The notes under the pieces are model-generated. The model did not search any database, had not been told where the DNA came from, and worked only from the letters and a program-made list of their open reading frames with translations. Of a DNA stretch of 64,000 bases, positions 44,436-56,300 are shown piece by piece (within the stretch, counting starts at the first letter, position 1; every line of letters begins with the position of its first letter). The stretch spans positions 29,802,551-29,866,550 of the forward strand of contig JAKTNV010000003.1 of assembly GCA_022747635.1 (NCBI GenBank), read 5' to 3'. The translations under genes were made by a program, and so were the position numbers. The DNA comes from Hetaerina americana. Taxonomy: Eukaryota > Arthropoda > Insecta > Odonata > Calopterygidae.

Positions 44436-45426
44436 AAACGATTGATACAAATACCAAAATATGTATGCTTTGTCAAGTTTTTCCTCTGTATCCCTCTTTT
44501 TGTTAGTCATTTATTTTTCGTGGATCCATTCATGCACTGAATTTTTGTTGAAAATTGGTTTCTATTCAACCTCTTTTAGAATTTATAATGCAATCTAACA
44601 AAAAGTGAAACGGAGAAATGGGCAATTTTAGGAATAGAGGCTAATGCTGCAGCCAGTTATTTTCTTTGAGATTACCTTATTTATCTACTTACTTAGAAGC
44701 TATCTAATTGGTATAGCCCTGGTAAACTCTTAAGTTATGCCACCAAGTACTGCCACTTATATAATCAATTAAATGTTTCTGAGGAAATAATGCTATTAAA
44801 ATGTTTACAGATACAGTCAATGTAATCTAGCATTTTATGTGCTTAAGATAAAAATAAGACTTAAAACATATTTTATTGTCAAACGATGCACCTAAATCGG
44901 TTACACGTAACATGATGGAAGAAGGCGAGCTGTAAGAAGAGTATTTTTAGATTCTCTGTGGATGGATATTACATGACATTTTCTGACTTCCATAAATTGC
45001 ACTATTGGATATTTATTTGTAACTTCTGTAACATGCCAGAATCGTAATTATATTAAGTATTACTTTATAACTTTGAGATATTATAAACAGTTGACTGGAG
45101 ATAATAATTAAGTTATTTTTCTCTTATAATAACAAGATTAGTGACTGCTAATTGATATTTGTTTAAAAATCACGGTACCACCAATGCGACACGCCGCTTT
45201 ATTAATACCATCTTTAACCCACGTATATAGATGGAATATTTATATATTATTCCTATATTTACGCCTTTTTACAGTTATTTGCTTTCTCGCATCTCCAGAA
45301 AACAAATGAATATTGAATTACTATATCAAGGCGGTTGTAAACACAATTTATGGTAGTGGATTGTATTTTGCGGATACCATTAAATTTCACTAATTTTCGG
45401 TGAAAGGAAGGCTTCTTTATGTAACA
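44436..45426. other. Intergenic region between the FOCAD-like gene and PHF5A
   Basis: Just under 1 kb; it must hold the PHF5A promoter and 5' UTR. I cannot place a TATA box or initiator with confidence. Confidence 0.4.
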
Positions 45427-45478
45427 ATGGCAAAACATCATCCAGACTTGATTTTTTGTCGAAAACAGCCGGGAGTGG
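45427..45478 (+). CDS. PHF5A: PHF5A exon 1
   Basis: The ATG in acaATGgca opens [17 protein letters not shown] and the donor is g/gtaagt in phase 1. It is too short to appear as a long ORF but unmistakable as the family N terminus. Confidence 0.95.
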
Positions 45479-46406
45479 GTAAGTATTCAGAAAACCTTTC
45501 CGGCCTCAGAAAGTGTATCGATCATTATCAATTTAAAAAAAATAAACATTAACGTTTTGGTAACTCGTGCACACTTTCTATAAATTGTTGGAATGGATTT
45601 TACTGAGCAGAATTCTTTTAAGCGTGCACTGTTATTTGAAGAAAACCGGCTTGCTTTTTTGGAATAGCATTTATTCCAATTAAATTTATTTAGGTAATAT
45701 TTCAGCATAGTTGACATTTTTTGGCTAATTTACATTTCTTTACAGCTATTGGACGATTATGTGAGAAATGTGATGGAAAATGTGTAATATGCGACTCCTA
45801 TGTACGACCATGCACTCTAGTTAGAATATGTGATGAATGCAACTATGGGTCGTACCAAGGCCGTTGCGTTATATGTGGAGGACCTGGTGTATCTGATGCG
45901 TACTACTGTAAGGAATGTACCGTCCAGGAAAAAGATGTAAGTTTATAACGCTTGCAATGAGATCTAGGGTTGAATCATTAATAGTATTTTTTTCTGGTAC
46001 CGATTGCTCTTCGTTCTGAATTTAATCTGTTAGAGCATGTTTTGACAGAACTTTTGCCTTAATTTTAGCTGCATAGTGTTTTTAGTGGATAAAAAGTTCA
46101 GTAACAATTTTTGTATTTTCTAATGGTAAACAATCAAATTTCTCTTGCTATCATTGTTTAGCATAATTATGTATATTGTTCTAACAAGGTTCATCTAACT
46201 CTTTTATAGATCTGTGTTGTGTTCGCATGGACATTTTCAATGAATATCGATGCATTTTAAGCGGAGCTATTTATTTCATTACCAATTCTGATGTAGTTTT
46301 TCTTCATTCTTTTCAGCGCGATGGTTGCCCGAAAATTGTAAATTTGGGTAGCTCTAAAACAGATTTGTTTTATGAAAGAAAGAAATATGGATTCAAGAGG
46401 AGATAG
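45427..46406 (+). CDS. PHF5A: PHD finger-like protein 5A, SF3b complex subunit (three exons)
   Basis: Exons 45427-45478, 45746-45936 and 46317-46406 give 333 nt, exactly 110 residues plus TAG, the usual length of this extremely conserved protein. The start is [16 protein letters not shown]. The middle exon carries the regular CxxC pairs ([34 protein letters not shown]) that bind three zinc ions in a knotted fold, and the end is the basic tail [13 protein letters not shown]5A sits in the U2 snRNP SF3b core against SF3B1 and helps form the branch-point adenosine pocket, also the splice-modulator binding site. It acts in the nucleus. Splice phases 1 and 0 agree at both junctions (g/gtaagt, gat/gtaagt). 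It lies compactly between two long genes. Confidence 0.97.
45746..45936 (+). CDS. PHF5A: PHF5A exon 2 (zinc-binding core)
   Basis: The acceptor is tctttacag and the donor gat/gtaagt. It contains the cysteine clusters of the zinc knot, starting [20 protein letters not shown] and ending TVQEKD. Confidence 0.97.
46317..46406 (+). CDS. PHF5A: PHF5A exon 3
   Basis: The acceptor is ttcttttcag. It encodes [20 protein letters not shown] and then the basic C terminus and TAG. The last zinc-ligand cysteine is in GCPK. Confidence 0.95.
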   Translation, partial: RDGCPKIVNLGSSKTDLFYERKKYGFKRR

Positions 46407-49400
46407 TTCTGCATCCAGCAACGGACAGTTTTTTCTGCATGTCCTTCATGAACATTTGAATAACAACTATGTAGGTTTTATTGTGATACGAACAATATTA
46501 AATGTGAAGTGTGTACTGAGTGCTCTGGTTCATTGTTTATGTGCTTTTGCATCCTCATCTCAGCAATCTGGTGTAAATTTAATTAATTATTTCAGTTTTG
46601 TTTTATTTAAAGTTTTTTAAATGCCGAATTCTTGACTTGAGTAGGAGTTTTAAAATCATACCAAGTTTATTTAAGTTTTTATGAACAATAACTGGAAAAA
46701 GTATGAATTGATACCTTCGTTTTGTTTTTTGATCCTAATTTCATCATATTTGCTGTCACAAGTGGTTATGTTGTGGTTCTCATACAAATGACATGTGTTT
46801 TTTATGTTTGAAAAATTGTGTTCCCATAATTTTGCTTAATTTCCCATATCAGCTTACGTGAGCATAATAGTTCACTGGGCTAATGACTGAAGGGTCAGGT
46901 TCATTGGCAGATGACACGGAAAGGAGCCGGTCCCCCTAACCATATTTATTTATTTACACAATTACGTTGCAATTAGGCAAATTTCCTGGTGGCAACGGTC
47001 GAGTTAGGTCAAAGATAACTCTTACAACGAAAATTAAATGCGAGCACTACTAAAAACAGATAAGAGACTAAATATTTTTACATACAATCACACTTCCACA
47101 TCACATGCAAACAAACTTCCACATCACATACAAAATACATCTGTGAATTTCACTTGCCAATGGGCTTAGTATTAGGTGAGCTCTACACTCTCCTATCAAA
47201 CCAACAAGTTATTCATGTCACAACTTTTAAGAAGAGGATTGAACATGGGAAGTTCGAGACAGTAAAGAAGCATGTTTCTTATCCTATAGTGGGCATGATA
47301 AACACAACCTTTGCCAAAGGCCATTTACTAATTTAGCTTAAGCTAGGATGTGCACCCTGTTTGTAGGAAAGGCTTCTTATAATATTCCCAAAATGGTTGA
47401 ACTATTCCTGGTTTTCCAAATATGGTTGATTGTTTGACAATCATCTCGCTAGGTTTCTAGAAGCACAACATACTATCACAATTGCTGACATTGCTTCTGC
47501 AAACATCCATGGTAACTTACTTTCCACCCTCTGATCTGCATTCATATTGCACTAGATAATAATATATTAACCATAGTATCTCAAATAACTTCAGTATCCT
47601 TTGTTATTATATATCATAGCTTGTTGTACTCTAGGTTAGAAATTCTCGGGATGAATGGCCATGCCCTTAGTTTTAGTTAGATGTTTTTATACACATCTAC
47701 AACCGTTCACAAAATACGTACCATCAATATACCAACAGTCTTTTCCAATCCTAAGGAAGGTGAACTTAACGGATCTATCCTAGGATCACCCCTCTTCATG
47801 AAAACCCTCCATCCATAACTATCAAATCCTAGTGATACATGGCATATTAAAACATATACTGGTACAGAAGTTGATCCATGTATGAATATATATGCGACAT
47901 GTATACTATAAGTTCTGTCCTAAACATAAATGACCTATACAGTCAAAAAATGGTGTAGTTACACTTTCACATAAAATACTCTGACAAGGTATTATCCTGT
48001 CGGTAAATAGAGACCAAATTGTGTAATCTTCAAAATTCTGTCTCTTGGTCAGCAATTGGCCAAGCCTGCATCAACATTTCTGTAAAGCCTACCACTAATA
48101 TATTTATGCTACCTATCATTTCCCTTGACTTTCTGAAACTCGTATGCTAAAATGCAGTCTTATTTTTCTTATGAAGTCATTTTAAGGCCATGTCCATTTT
48201 GCCTTTTAAACATTCTTCCTTTGAAAGCAAGCAATTAAAGGTATGCTACTACTGCCAATTGCTGGTCATCCACTTTTACAAAAGTATAATGCATTAATTC
48301 TGCTCTCATATCATTTGCACTGGACTATAATTATCGAAGAAAAACTCCATATATTCCATGCTGAGGACAATCCCATTTAAAATTTGATTAAGGTAATTAT
48401 AACATATGAAAAAAAATATCTCTCACTGTACCAATCAAGGCCTCATCCTGCAAGATCTACCATCTTTAATGTCCTACCTTGAAACATCAAATCAACACCA
48501 TCCAATATTCAAAAACTAGATAAAAGGACAAAGAGTTATTCCGTGCTAATCCAACCAAGCTCTCAACTTCAGCAGAACCAAACAAATTCTGATAGTTTAT
48601 GTAGAGAGTGATTCCTCATTGTTTTCACATTCTTGATGGACATGCCAAGAAATGGCAGAGGAAAGGCATTTCTGAGTGTATTCCATATTAAAAGTTAGCT
48701 ATTATCTTGCTCTTTGGCTACATTTGTATGCATTTAAATTCTTTTAGTGATCAGTATGAATTTTGAGAACTCCTGCTTACTATTTTTGTGAATCATGTAA
48801 TTTTTCTGGAGAATGACTAAGTTCTGGTGATAATTTAGGGTATGCTTTACACCCTCTTCAGTATTCCCAATGCCAGTTTCAATTTTCACTCTAGTCTCCA
48901 TTTCTGGTGGTTTGGTTTGGAACTAAATTTTTTCACTCTTCCCTACTCAATTTTTTCAGCTTTCTGTGAGCCTCAGGCTGTACATGAACCGATTTTTTTT
49001 TAAAATCCCTTATTATCTTTTTTTCTCCAAATCACTTAATTTTCTCATTTATTAGGCTTAGTTTAGTCTGAAGCTTTTGTGATTCATGAAACGCCAACTA
49101 ATTGGTATTTTGTGGCGAAAGCTAAGTTTATAACTGAGCTTCATTGTTCTTATACAGTATCCTTCCCTTCTGCCCCAATTTATTTTCATATAATGGATGT
49201 TCATGAAATGGTTCTTTTCTGTCGGTAAGAACAGTTTTCCAGGTTACAGCTAGACAATGATAAATTACACAACCATGTATAATTGAAAGAGAGAGGAGAT
49301 GTGGATCAAAAAGGGAAGACTGAACTTTGGTTAATAGGCACGAAGCTCATGTACCTGTAGAAAGAAGATTGATGTATGGTGAGAGCAAGAAAATGAAACA

Positions 49401-50317
49401 TCATTTTTAGTTTGTTAGTTTCAACACAATGTGAACATTCTATAATTTGGGCGTTAAATAAATCGCATCTTAGCTTAGATAAGCATGAAAATGATTAATT
49501 GAATGAAGACAACATGGTCAGCCATTGATTTCATAGGTTCATTGCCGATGTAATATTTTTTTGTTCAACATTTCAAAAGAAAATGACATGCTTGAATATA
49601 AGCCCTAAATTAAATGATCAAACATTCTTTTAAGTAAGGTTGAAGGCTGCCTGTGGGGTATTGAGTATCCTGATATTAGGGGGTGGTATTTATTTAACTC
49701 AAATAAGTTTTCCAATGAAATTCTATAATGTTATTCTTCACAGCTCTATTTCATTTAAGGCATATCTGGATCTACCACAGGCTTCACATCATTTCATAAA
49801 TTACTACCTATTGTAGGATACTGGCCTATTTTATATTCTAACTAAGTTATGCAGACTAATAGCATTGGGAGTTCAATTTAGCATTATTGGGCTCCTTGAA
49901 GTATTTGAAACTAGTGTAAATGTCAAAACACACAAGATGAGGAGGGTCTAATCTCTTTGGGAAATCATTATTCCCAAAATTCATCTAAAAGTTTTGGGAA
50001 GTTCTGGCACTATTCCGTTTACCATATCAATTCATAATTTTATCCCTATATGTATTCCCCGAGGCTTTATGTTTGACGCAGTTATTTCGTCATTTCATAG
50101 CTCGGCCTAAATACTTATCAGTACTGAATAGTCGTTTTAACAAACTTTTCACAACCCACCCCACGAAGTTCAATATTGTTAGTTTGGCAAAGGAAATATT
50201 GTAACGTTGGACAACCTGCAACATTTTTTTCGAGTTGCACATGTTCTGCCATCTGTGGGTATTTATTTTGAATGAACGTCAACAAGGAGGGAAATTACAA
50301 CCTCCTATCTTTATGAA
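46407..50317. other. Intergenic region between PHF5A and CDC16
   Basis: 3.9 kb containing the PHF5A 3' UTR and the CDC16 promoter. A (TTTA)n-like spot near 46945 may mark an old retroelement end. An open stretch at 47154-47336 has no recognisable family. Nothing else stands out. Confidence 0.4.
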
Positions 50318-50386
50318 ATGAAACCCGAAGATAGTTCTTTGAATTTAGATTTTTATAGGAAACTTGTTCGTACCTATGTTGATTTG
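50318..50386 (+). CDS. CDC16: CDC16 exon 1
   Basis: It encodes MKPEDSSLNLDFYRKLVRTY and ends at ttg/gtaagt in phase 0. The ATG overlaps the stop of a two-codon upstream ORF starting at 50313. Confidence 0.85.
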
Positions 50387-53300
50387 GTAAGTATATATTT
50401 ACTTTAATTCTAGGTCTTTCGAATATATACTAATAATTTCATTTTTAGCATCAGTATGGAACGGCGTACTTTTGGGCGGATAAAGTTGTATCATTAAGCA
50501 ATGAAGACCCCAAAGATCTATACTGGCTGGCCCAGTGTATGTATCTAATGAAGCAATATCACAGGGCAGCGCATTTGATATTGAGCCGCGGCTTAGACAA
50601 GGTAATAAAGTCTTTATTGAGTGTATATCACTCATTAATTGTGCCACTTACTTCAAAATTTCGTATGAAATGTCCTAATAGTTAATCTGAGGACCTTAAC
50701 ATTGATTTATACGATCAATTAAGGTACTTGATATCCTTTTACAACCATTGTATTTATGAAAGAATTTTTCATTTTCATTGGTTCTTGATTTGAAGATTTC
50801 TTTACAATTTGAATATCAATCTATACTTACTTTTGTGGTTAAATGCCTGCTTTTCGTCGAGCGTCACAATTCTCTTAACGGATCGATTGGATTTACTTAT
50901 GAACATTTTTATAATGATGGGTTTTACCCTAATACAGAAACTTTTATTCAAGACGCACATGCTGTGCCACTACCTTGCTGCTCGCTGCCTTTTGGAAGCG
51001 GGGGAACTGGAAGAAGCACTTTCTGTGTTGCAAGATCTTGAAACAGATTGTAATACAAATGTTACGTCAAGCTACGCAGCTTCTGGCGATAGTCTTGTAA
51101 AAGACACCCCTGCAAACGTAAATGGCTTAATTTTAGATACATATTTACCAACTCATCTTATATTTTCAGTATCGCGTCAGATTTTTGTTTGCAAAATTAT
51201 TTTCTTGTTGGCATAAGTTCTATCACAATAATAGCCTCTGAGAACCTGACATATAAAAAAAATGTGAATTTAAAATGTACCGTTTGGCAAAACCTACAAT
51301 CTTTTTTCTTAAAACTCCTATTTTGTCAGTGGCATTAGAGTTGAAATAAGTAACACCTGCTTTTGTTGCAGGTTATTTCTCTGTTCTCAATAATTATTTT
51401 AATTTTGGTTATGATAACATTGAGATAGTTTCATGGAATACACATATTTTTTGTGGAACCATATCTATGGACAATACCATTGTAGTCACATAAATATGTG
51501 ATGAAATTTTAGTTGCTAAATGATATTGTGATTTATTTTTAGATCCGGAGTTCAATGCTTTATTTGAAAGGCTGTGTATATGAAGCTTTAGATAATAGAG
51601 GACTAGCAAGTCAGTGTTACAAACAAGCTTTGCAGTGTGATGTTCATTGTGTGGAAGCATTTGAGGCCTTGGTTCAACATCAGATGCTATCATCATCCGA
51701 AGGTAAAGTATCTAATCGTTTAATAGATCATTTTGTATATGTGCTATTATTTAATTTGGAATGAATGGAATAGAAAAACATATTGCATTAAATATCTAGT
51801 GGTTGTTTGTTAGTTGTTGAAATAGTTTACATTATGAATTTTAGTGTAAGTATTGTGTGTTCTTATTGTTTAAACTCCAGATATTTAATCATTAAATGTA
51901 CCTTAACTTTATTAATTGTGGTAAATGTTTCATATTTTTGGAAACGTGTTACATATGTGTTCTTGTGACTTCATTATGTTCTACCCTTTTGTCGAATATT
52001 AAAGAGTTTCTTTCTTGGGAAGGAGAAAAGTTCTACAAATGAGAGAGATCCCAAAAGTTGGCTATACATATCTGAAAGGTTTAGCGCACATGATAGTTTA
52101 TTATTACTCAGTAATGAAATAAATGGTGTGTGTTTAATAATTGTATGCTAAGCATCAAGCAAAGTCATATAGTAAAGTGTAGTAGTATTTGCAATGTCTT
52201 TGTAGGGAACCTAATTAGAGCATGGGGTGTAAGACCTTATGGCTACTATTAAAGTGTAAACATAATTATATTATTATGTGAAATGTAAACTATGCATAAC
52301 ACAGACAAGCTCAGCCTGTTGCGTAGCAAGGACCTAATCATGGAGTTGCATGAAATTATATACATGCATGGGGTACGCAGCCATTGTTGTATCAGATGTT
52401 TACTTATACACGTACATATTTTAAAAGGGTTCAAAGAAACTAAGGAACTTGCAGCAAAAGTGACATTATCCCAGTCACCCACTCATGTGCATGCAGGTGT
52501 GAGAAATGTTTCAGTGGAAACATTATTTGGTCAGATCAGATCAAGATTCACATCCTGTTCGTGGCAAATGATTTTTCCACTGAAATTTTTCCCTTGTGCT
52601 AAATGGGTTCTGGAAAGTTGATTTTTTTGCAAAACATGTTGATTATGCTGTCTATTTTAGATTCACCAGATAATATTCTTTGCTGAAAAAAGTAGATTAA
52701 GAGTAGTGGAGAAAGCTGCTCTTAGGTCATTAGTAGTCCTATGCAGACAGAGTTGATTCAACGTGGGTCTTACTGTGGTGGGAGTCAAAAGTAGTTGGTA
52801 GTCATTTCAGCATTCGGTTGGGTCTTATCATTCGAAAAGAGGTTCAAATTTGTTTGTTTTTTGTAAGATAATTTTTTTAAGGGGATTGTTTTTATTTTAC
52901 TTTGGTCTGTGCAAGGGTATTGGGTTGATGAAGGTACTATGTACTAGCTTCCCACGGCGACGGCTAAGGTTCAAATAAATTCCAGTGGCGGGTTCTCTGA
53001 ACCCTACTTGGGGTGCTACATGGAGAGCACTTCAATTAGAGTGCATCATCTGTCAGATGGGATATTAAATTTTGTAAATTACCAACCTATCCCTGATGAC
53101 CAAGATGGCCTCAGGTGTGCCAGTCACCTTCAACAGCTACTTCTACTTTAATGTGTATGATATGATAGGTTCATTTCAGGGTATGTATTCATCATATTTG
53201 AATGATAAATTGCTGAGGTCAACTATGATACCAATCCCACCATAAAATATTATTGTTAAACAATTTTACATTTGGGTGCTTTTGTTTTAAATCATACATG

Positions 53301-56300
53301 CACTTTGTTTATTGCTATGCAGCACTCACTCACATAGTTGTGGTAGGATTTCTAAGTAATTTGTTGGTAATGAAATGTAAAAAAGAAATTCATTTGTGTT
53401 TTGTTAAATTACTTCGGCCACATTTTGAATTCACTGCCTAGATTTGGGATCAGTTTGAAGCTGTATTTAAGGAATGAGTAAAGTATCAAAGGATAATGCT
53501 TTCAGAGAAAATTTTTTCGGGTGTGATTTCATGGACTGCTTCATGATTTAAAAGGACTCAAAAACTTTGTTAATTCCTCGTAAAAATCTTAATTACACCC
53601 TTTATCAATATTGTCAAGGATTTCTATATGGAAATAGTCTCTTTTTTTAATATTTGAAATTAGTTTATTTAATAAAAGAGAATTGCTTTACTGTTACCAT
53701 GAGAAAATACAGAAGTATACAGATAAGAGCAATCCATCTACATCTACATATTACCCCGCAAGCCGCCGCAAGGGCCTGTGGCGGGGGTTGTTAGGTCACC
53801 ACCCATAAAAAGGAGCAATACCACATGCAAAAACGACAACATGGAAAACTACACCCACAGTAGCACACACATTCATGCAAAAATCCCTTCATCCAACACT
53901 CATGCAAACACATGTACCATAAACCAACAAACAACTGCACCCAGGATGCAGCACAAAAGCCATCCAACAACACGCAAGCCAGGACACAACAAGCAAGAAT
54001 TCAAAAACTCGAACACCACATGAACTTGCAACACAAAACGCTCTCCCCCCGAGGAGACTGTGAAAGGTAAGGAATGTGACCCAACATTGCAGGTAGCAGG
54101 CAGTTCCCCCCATGGAGAGGGACGAGGGATTGATTGGGAGACTTAAAAACAGATGAATATAACACTAATGCGGTCATTCAGAAAGAATGGGTTTTTATAA
54201 CAAAACACACAAGGTTAGTGAAAGAGCATGCAATCGAGTAGAACTAATCATTCCCTAGAAGGTGAGGGTGGCAAGTGGAATTTTTGCTATCTATTACCCT
54301 GCAGTTGCTATCCCATATTGTCAGTGGGAAGAAGGAATCCTTTAGTCGGCTAGTTCTGGCATCTACTACCTTGATCAAAAAGTTCCCGGAATAACCACCG
54401 TGTGGCGCTCCCATCGTTCCGATTTGAGTTCTGTTTTTTTTGTTAAATTGGTACATCTGTTGTTGATATTCCCTTTAAATCTTAGTGTCATAACTTGACA
54501 TTTGCAAAAGTTACGTAGCCAAGAGTACATCTATCTCTGTGTGTGTTGGCGATTTTTTACAATTGCAGAAATGGATTTAAATTTGCAACAACGAACTTGT
54601 ATTAAATTTTGCGTAAAAAATGGATTTAGTGGCGCACGGACGTTGGAAATGTTGGAAAAGTGTTTCGGCAACGATTCTCTAAAAAAAACGGTCGTTTACC
54701 AGTGGCACGAGCGGTTCAGAAGTGGTCGTGAGTCAATCGAAGATGATGAACGCAGTGGCAGACCATCGACATCGAAAGTCGGTGAAAAAATTGATAAAGT
54801 AAAAGAAATGTTGTTCAATAACCGCAAATTAACCATCAGAGAAATAGCGGAGGACTTGAACATTGCCTATGGATCCGCCCAAGACATTGTGGTTAATGAT
54901 TTGGGTTTCCGTCGTGTAGCATGCCAAAAGACCTCAATTTCATGCAAAAAAGAGACCGTGTTGACGTCGCAAAAGACATGATTTGCGAGGCTGAATCCGA
55001 TCCCACATTCATCAAAAGGATCATTACTGGAGACGAGACGTGGGTTTATGAGTACGACACGCAATCCAGACATCAGGCAAGTGAATGGCGTTCACCAAAT
55101 GAGCCGAGACCAAAAAAACCACGTCGTTTTCAGTCAAAAAAGAAGGCAATGCTGACGGTTTTCATGGATTACAACGGTGTAGTGCATCATGAATTTTTGC
55201 CAGAAGGCCAGACAGTAAACAAAGAGTGTTATTTGGGCGTTATGAGACGTTTGCGTGAAGCAATTCGCCGAAAGAGACCAGAAATGTGGGCAGAAAACTC
55301 GTGGATTTTGCACCATGATAACGCACCGTCGCACAGTGCTATCATTATTCGTAATTTTTTGACGAAAAATGCAACAAATACCATCCAACAGCCACCGAAT
55401 TCACCTGATTTGGCTCCCTGTGACTTCTTTCTGTTCAATCGAGTTAAAAAACCATTACGGGGAACGCGTTTTAGCAGCCGAGAGGAAGTAATGGAAAAAT
55501 CGCAGGAAGCACTGATGGACATACCGAAAACCGACCGTAACTTTTGCAAATGTCAAGTTATGACACTAAGATTTAAAGGGAATATCAACAACAGATGTAC
55601 CAATTTAACAAAAAAAACAGAACTCAAATCGGAACGATGGGAGCGCCACACGGTGGTTATTCCGGGAACTTTTTGATCAAGGTAGTATTCTATTTTTATT
55701 TGCCCGCAGACTTTACGTATGTGATTCCCCCAAGTTCAGTCTTAAGTGAATGTAACATCTAGGTATTTTACCATATCAACTACTTCTAGGTCAACTCCAG
55801 CTAATTTTTAAGCAAATCCAGTTGATCTTTTAAAGAAATTTACCACCGAATATTTATTATAATTTAATGACAATCCCCATTTAGAACACCATTTAGTAAT
55901 GCAATCTAAATCCTGCGCTAGAATAAAACGATCCTCATCCCTAGATATCTCCCGATAGATCACCGTGTCATCTGCTAACATCCTAATCTTACTTTTCACT
56001 TTGCGGTTCAAATTGTTAACAAAAATCAAGAAAAGCACCAGCCCGATTACACTTCCCTGAGGTACACCCGAGGTGACTCATACGCTGTCGGAACTAGCGC
56101 CATCAAGGACTACCCTCTGTTCCCGCTCTGAAAGAAAATCTTCAACCCAATTTATTGCGCCCTTGTTTGTACCCGTGACCTTTAATTTATGAATGAGTTT
56201 ACCATGGGGAACCTTATCAAATGCCTTTTGAAAATCTAAAGAGATCGCATCCACTTGCCCACCTCTTTCACCCGATAAAATTAAGTCACGTGTGAATAAT

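Noticed and set aside
45487..45717. 76-codon minus-strand ORF overlapping PHF5A intron 1
   Set aside because: Antisense, composition-driven and without any family signature.
47154..47336. 60-codon ORF in the PHF5A-CDC16 intergenic region
   Set aside because: No recognisable domain, no splice context and no homologous copy in the window.
52292..52621. 109-codon ORF in the CDC16 intron
   Set aside because: It is not flanked by usable splice sites that keep the CDC16 phase, and its sequence resembles no known family.
53778..54113. Open frames on both strands (81, 60 and 74 codons)
   Set aside because: They lie in the 3' non-coding tail of the Jockey-like element, are of low complexity (His/Thr/Asn- or Cys/Trp-rich) and have no family match that I recognise.
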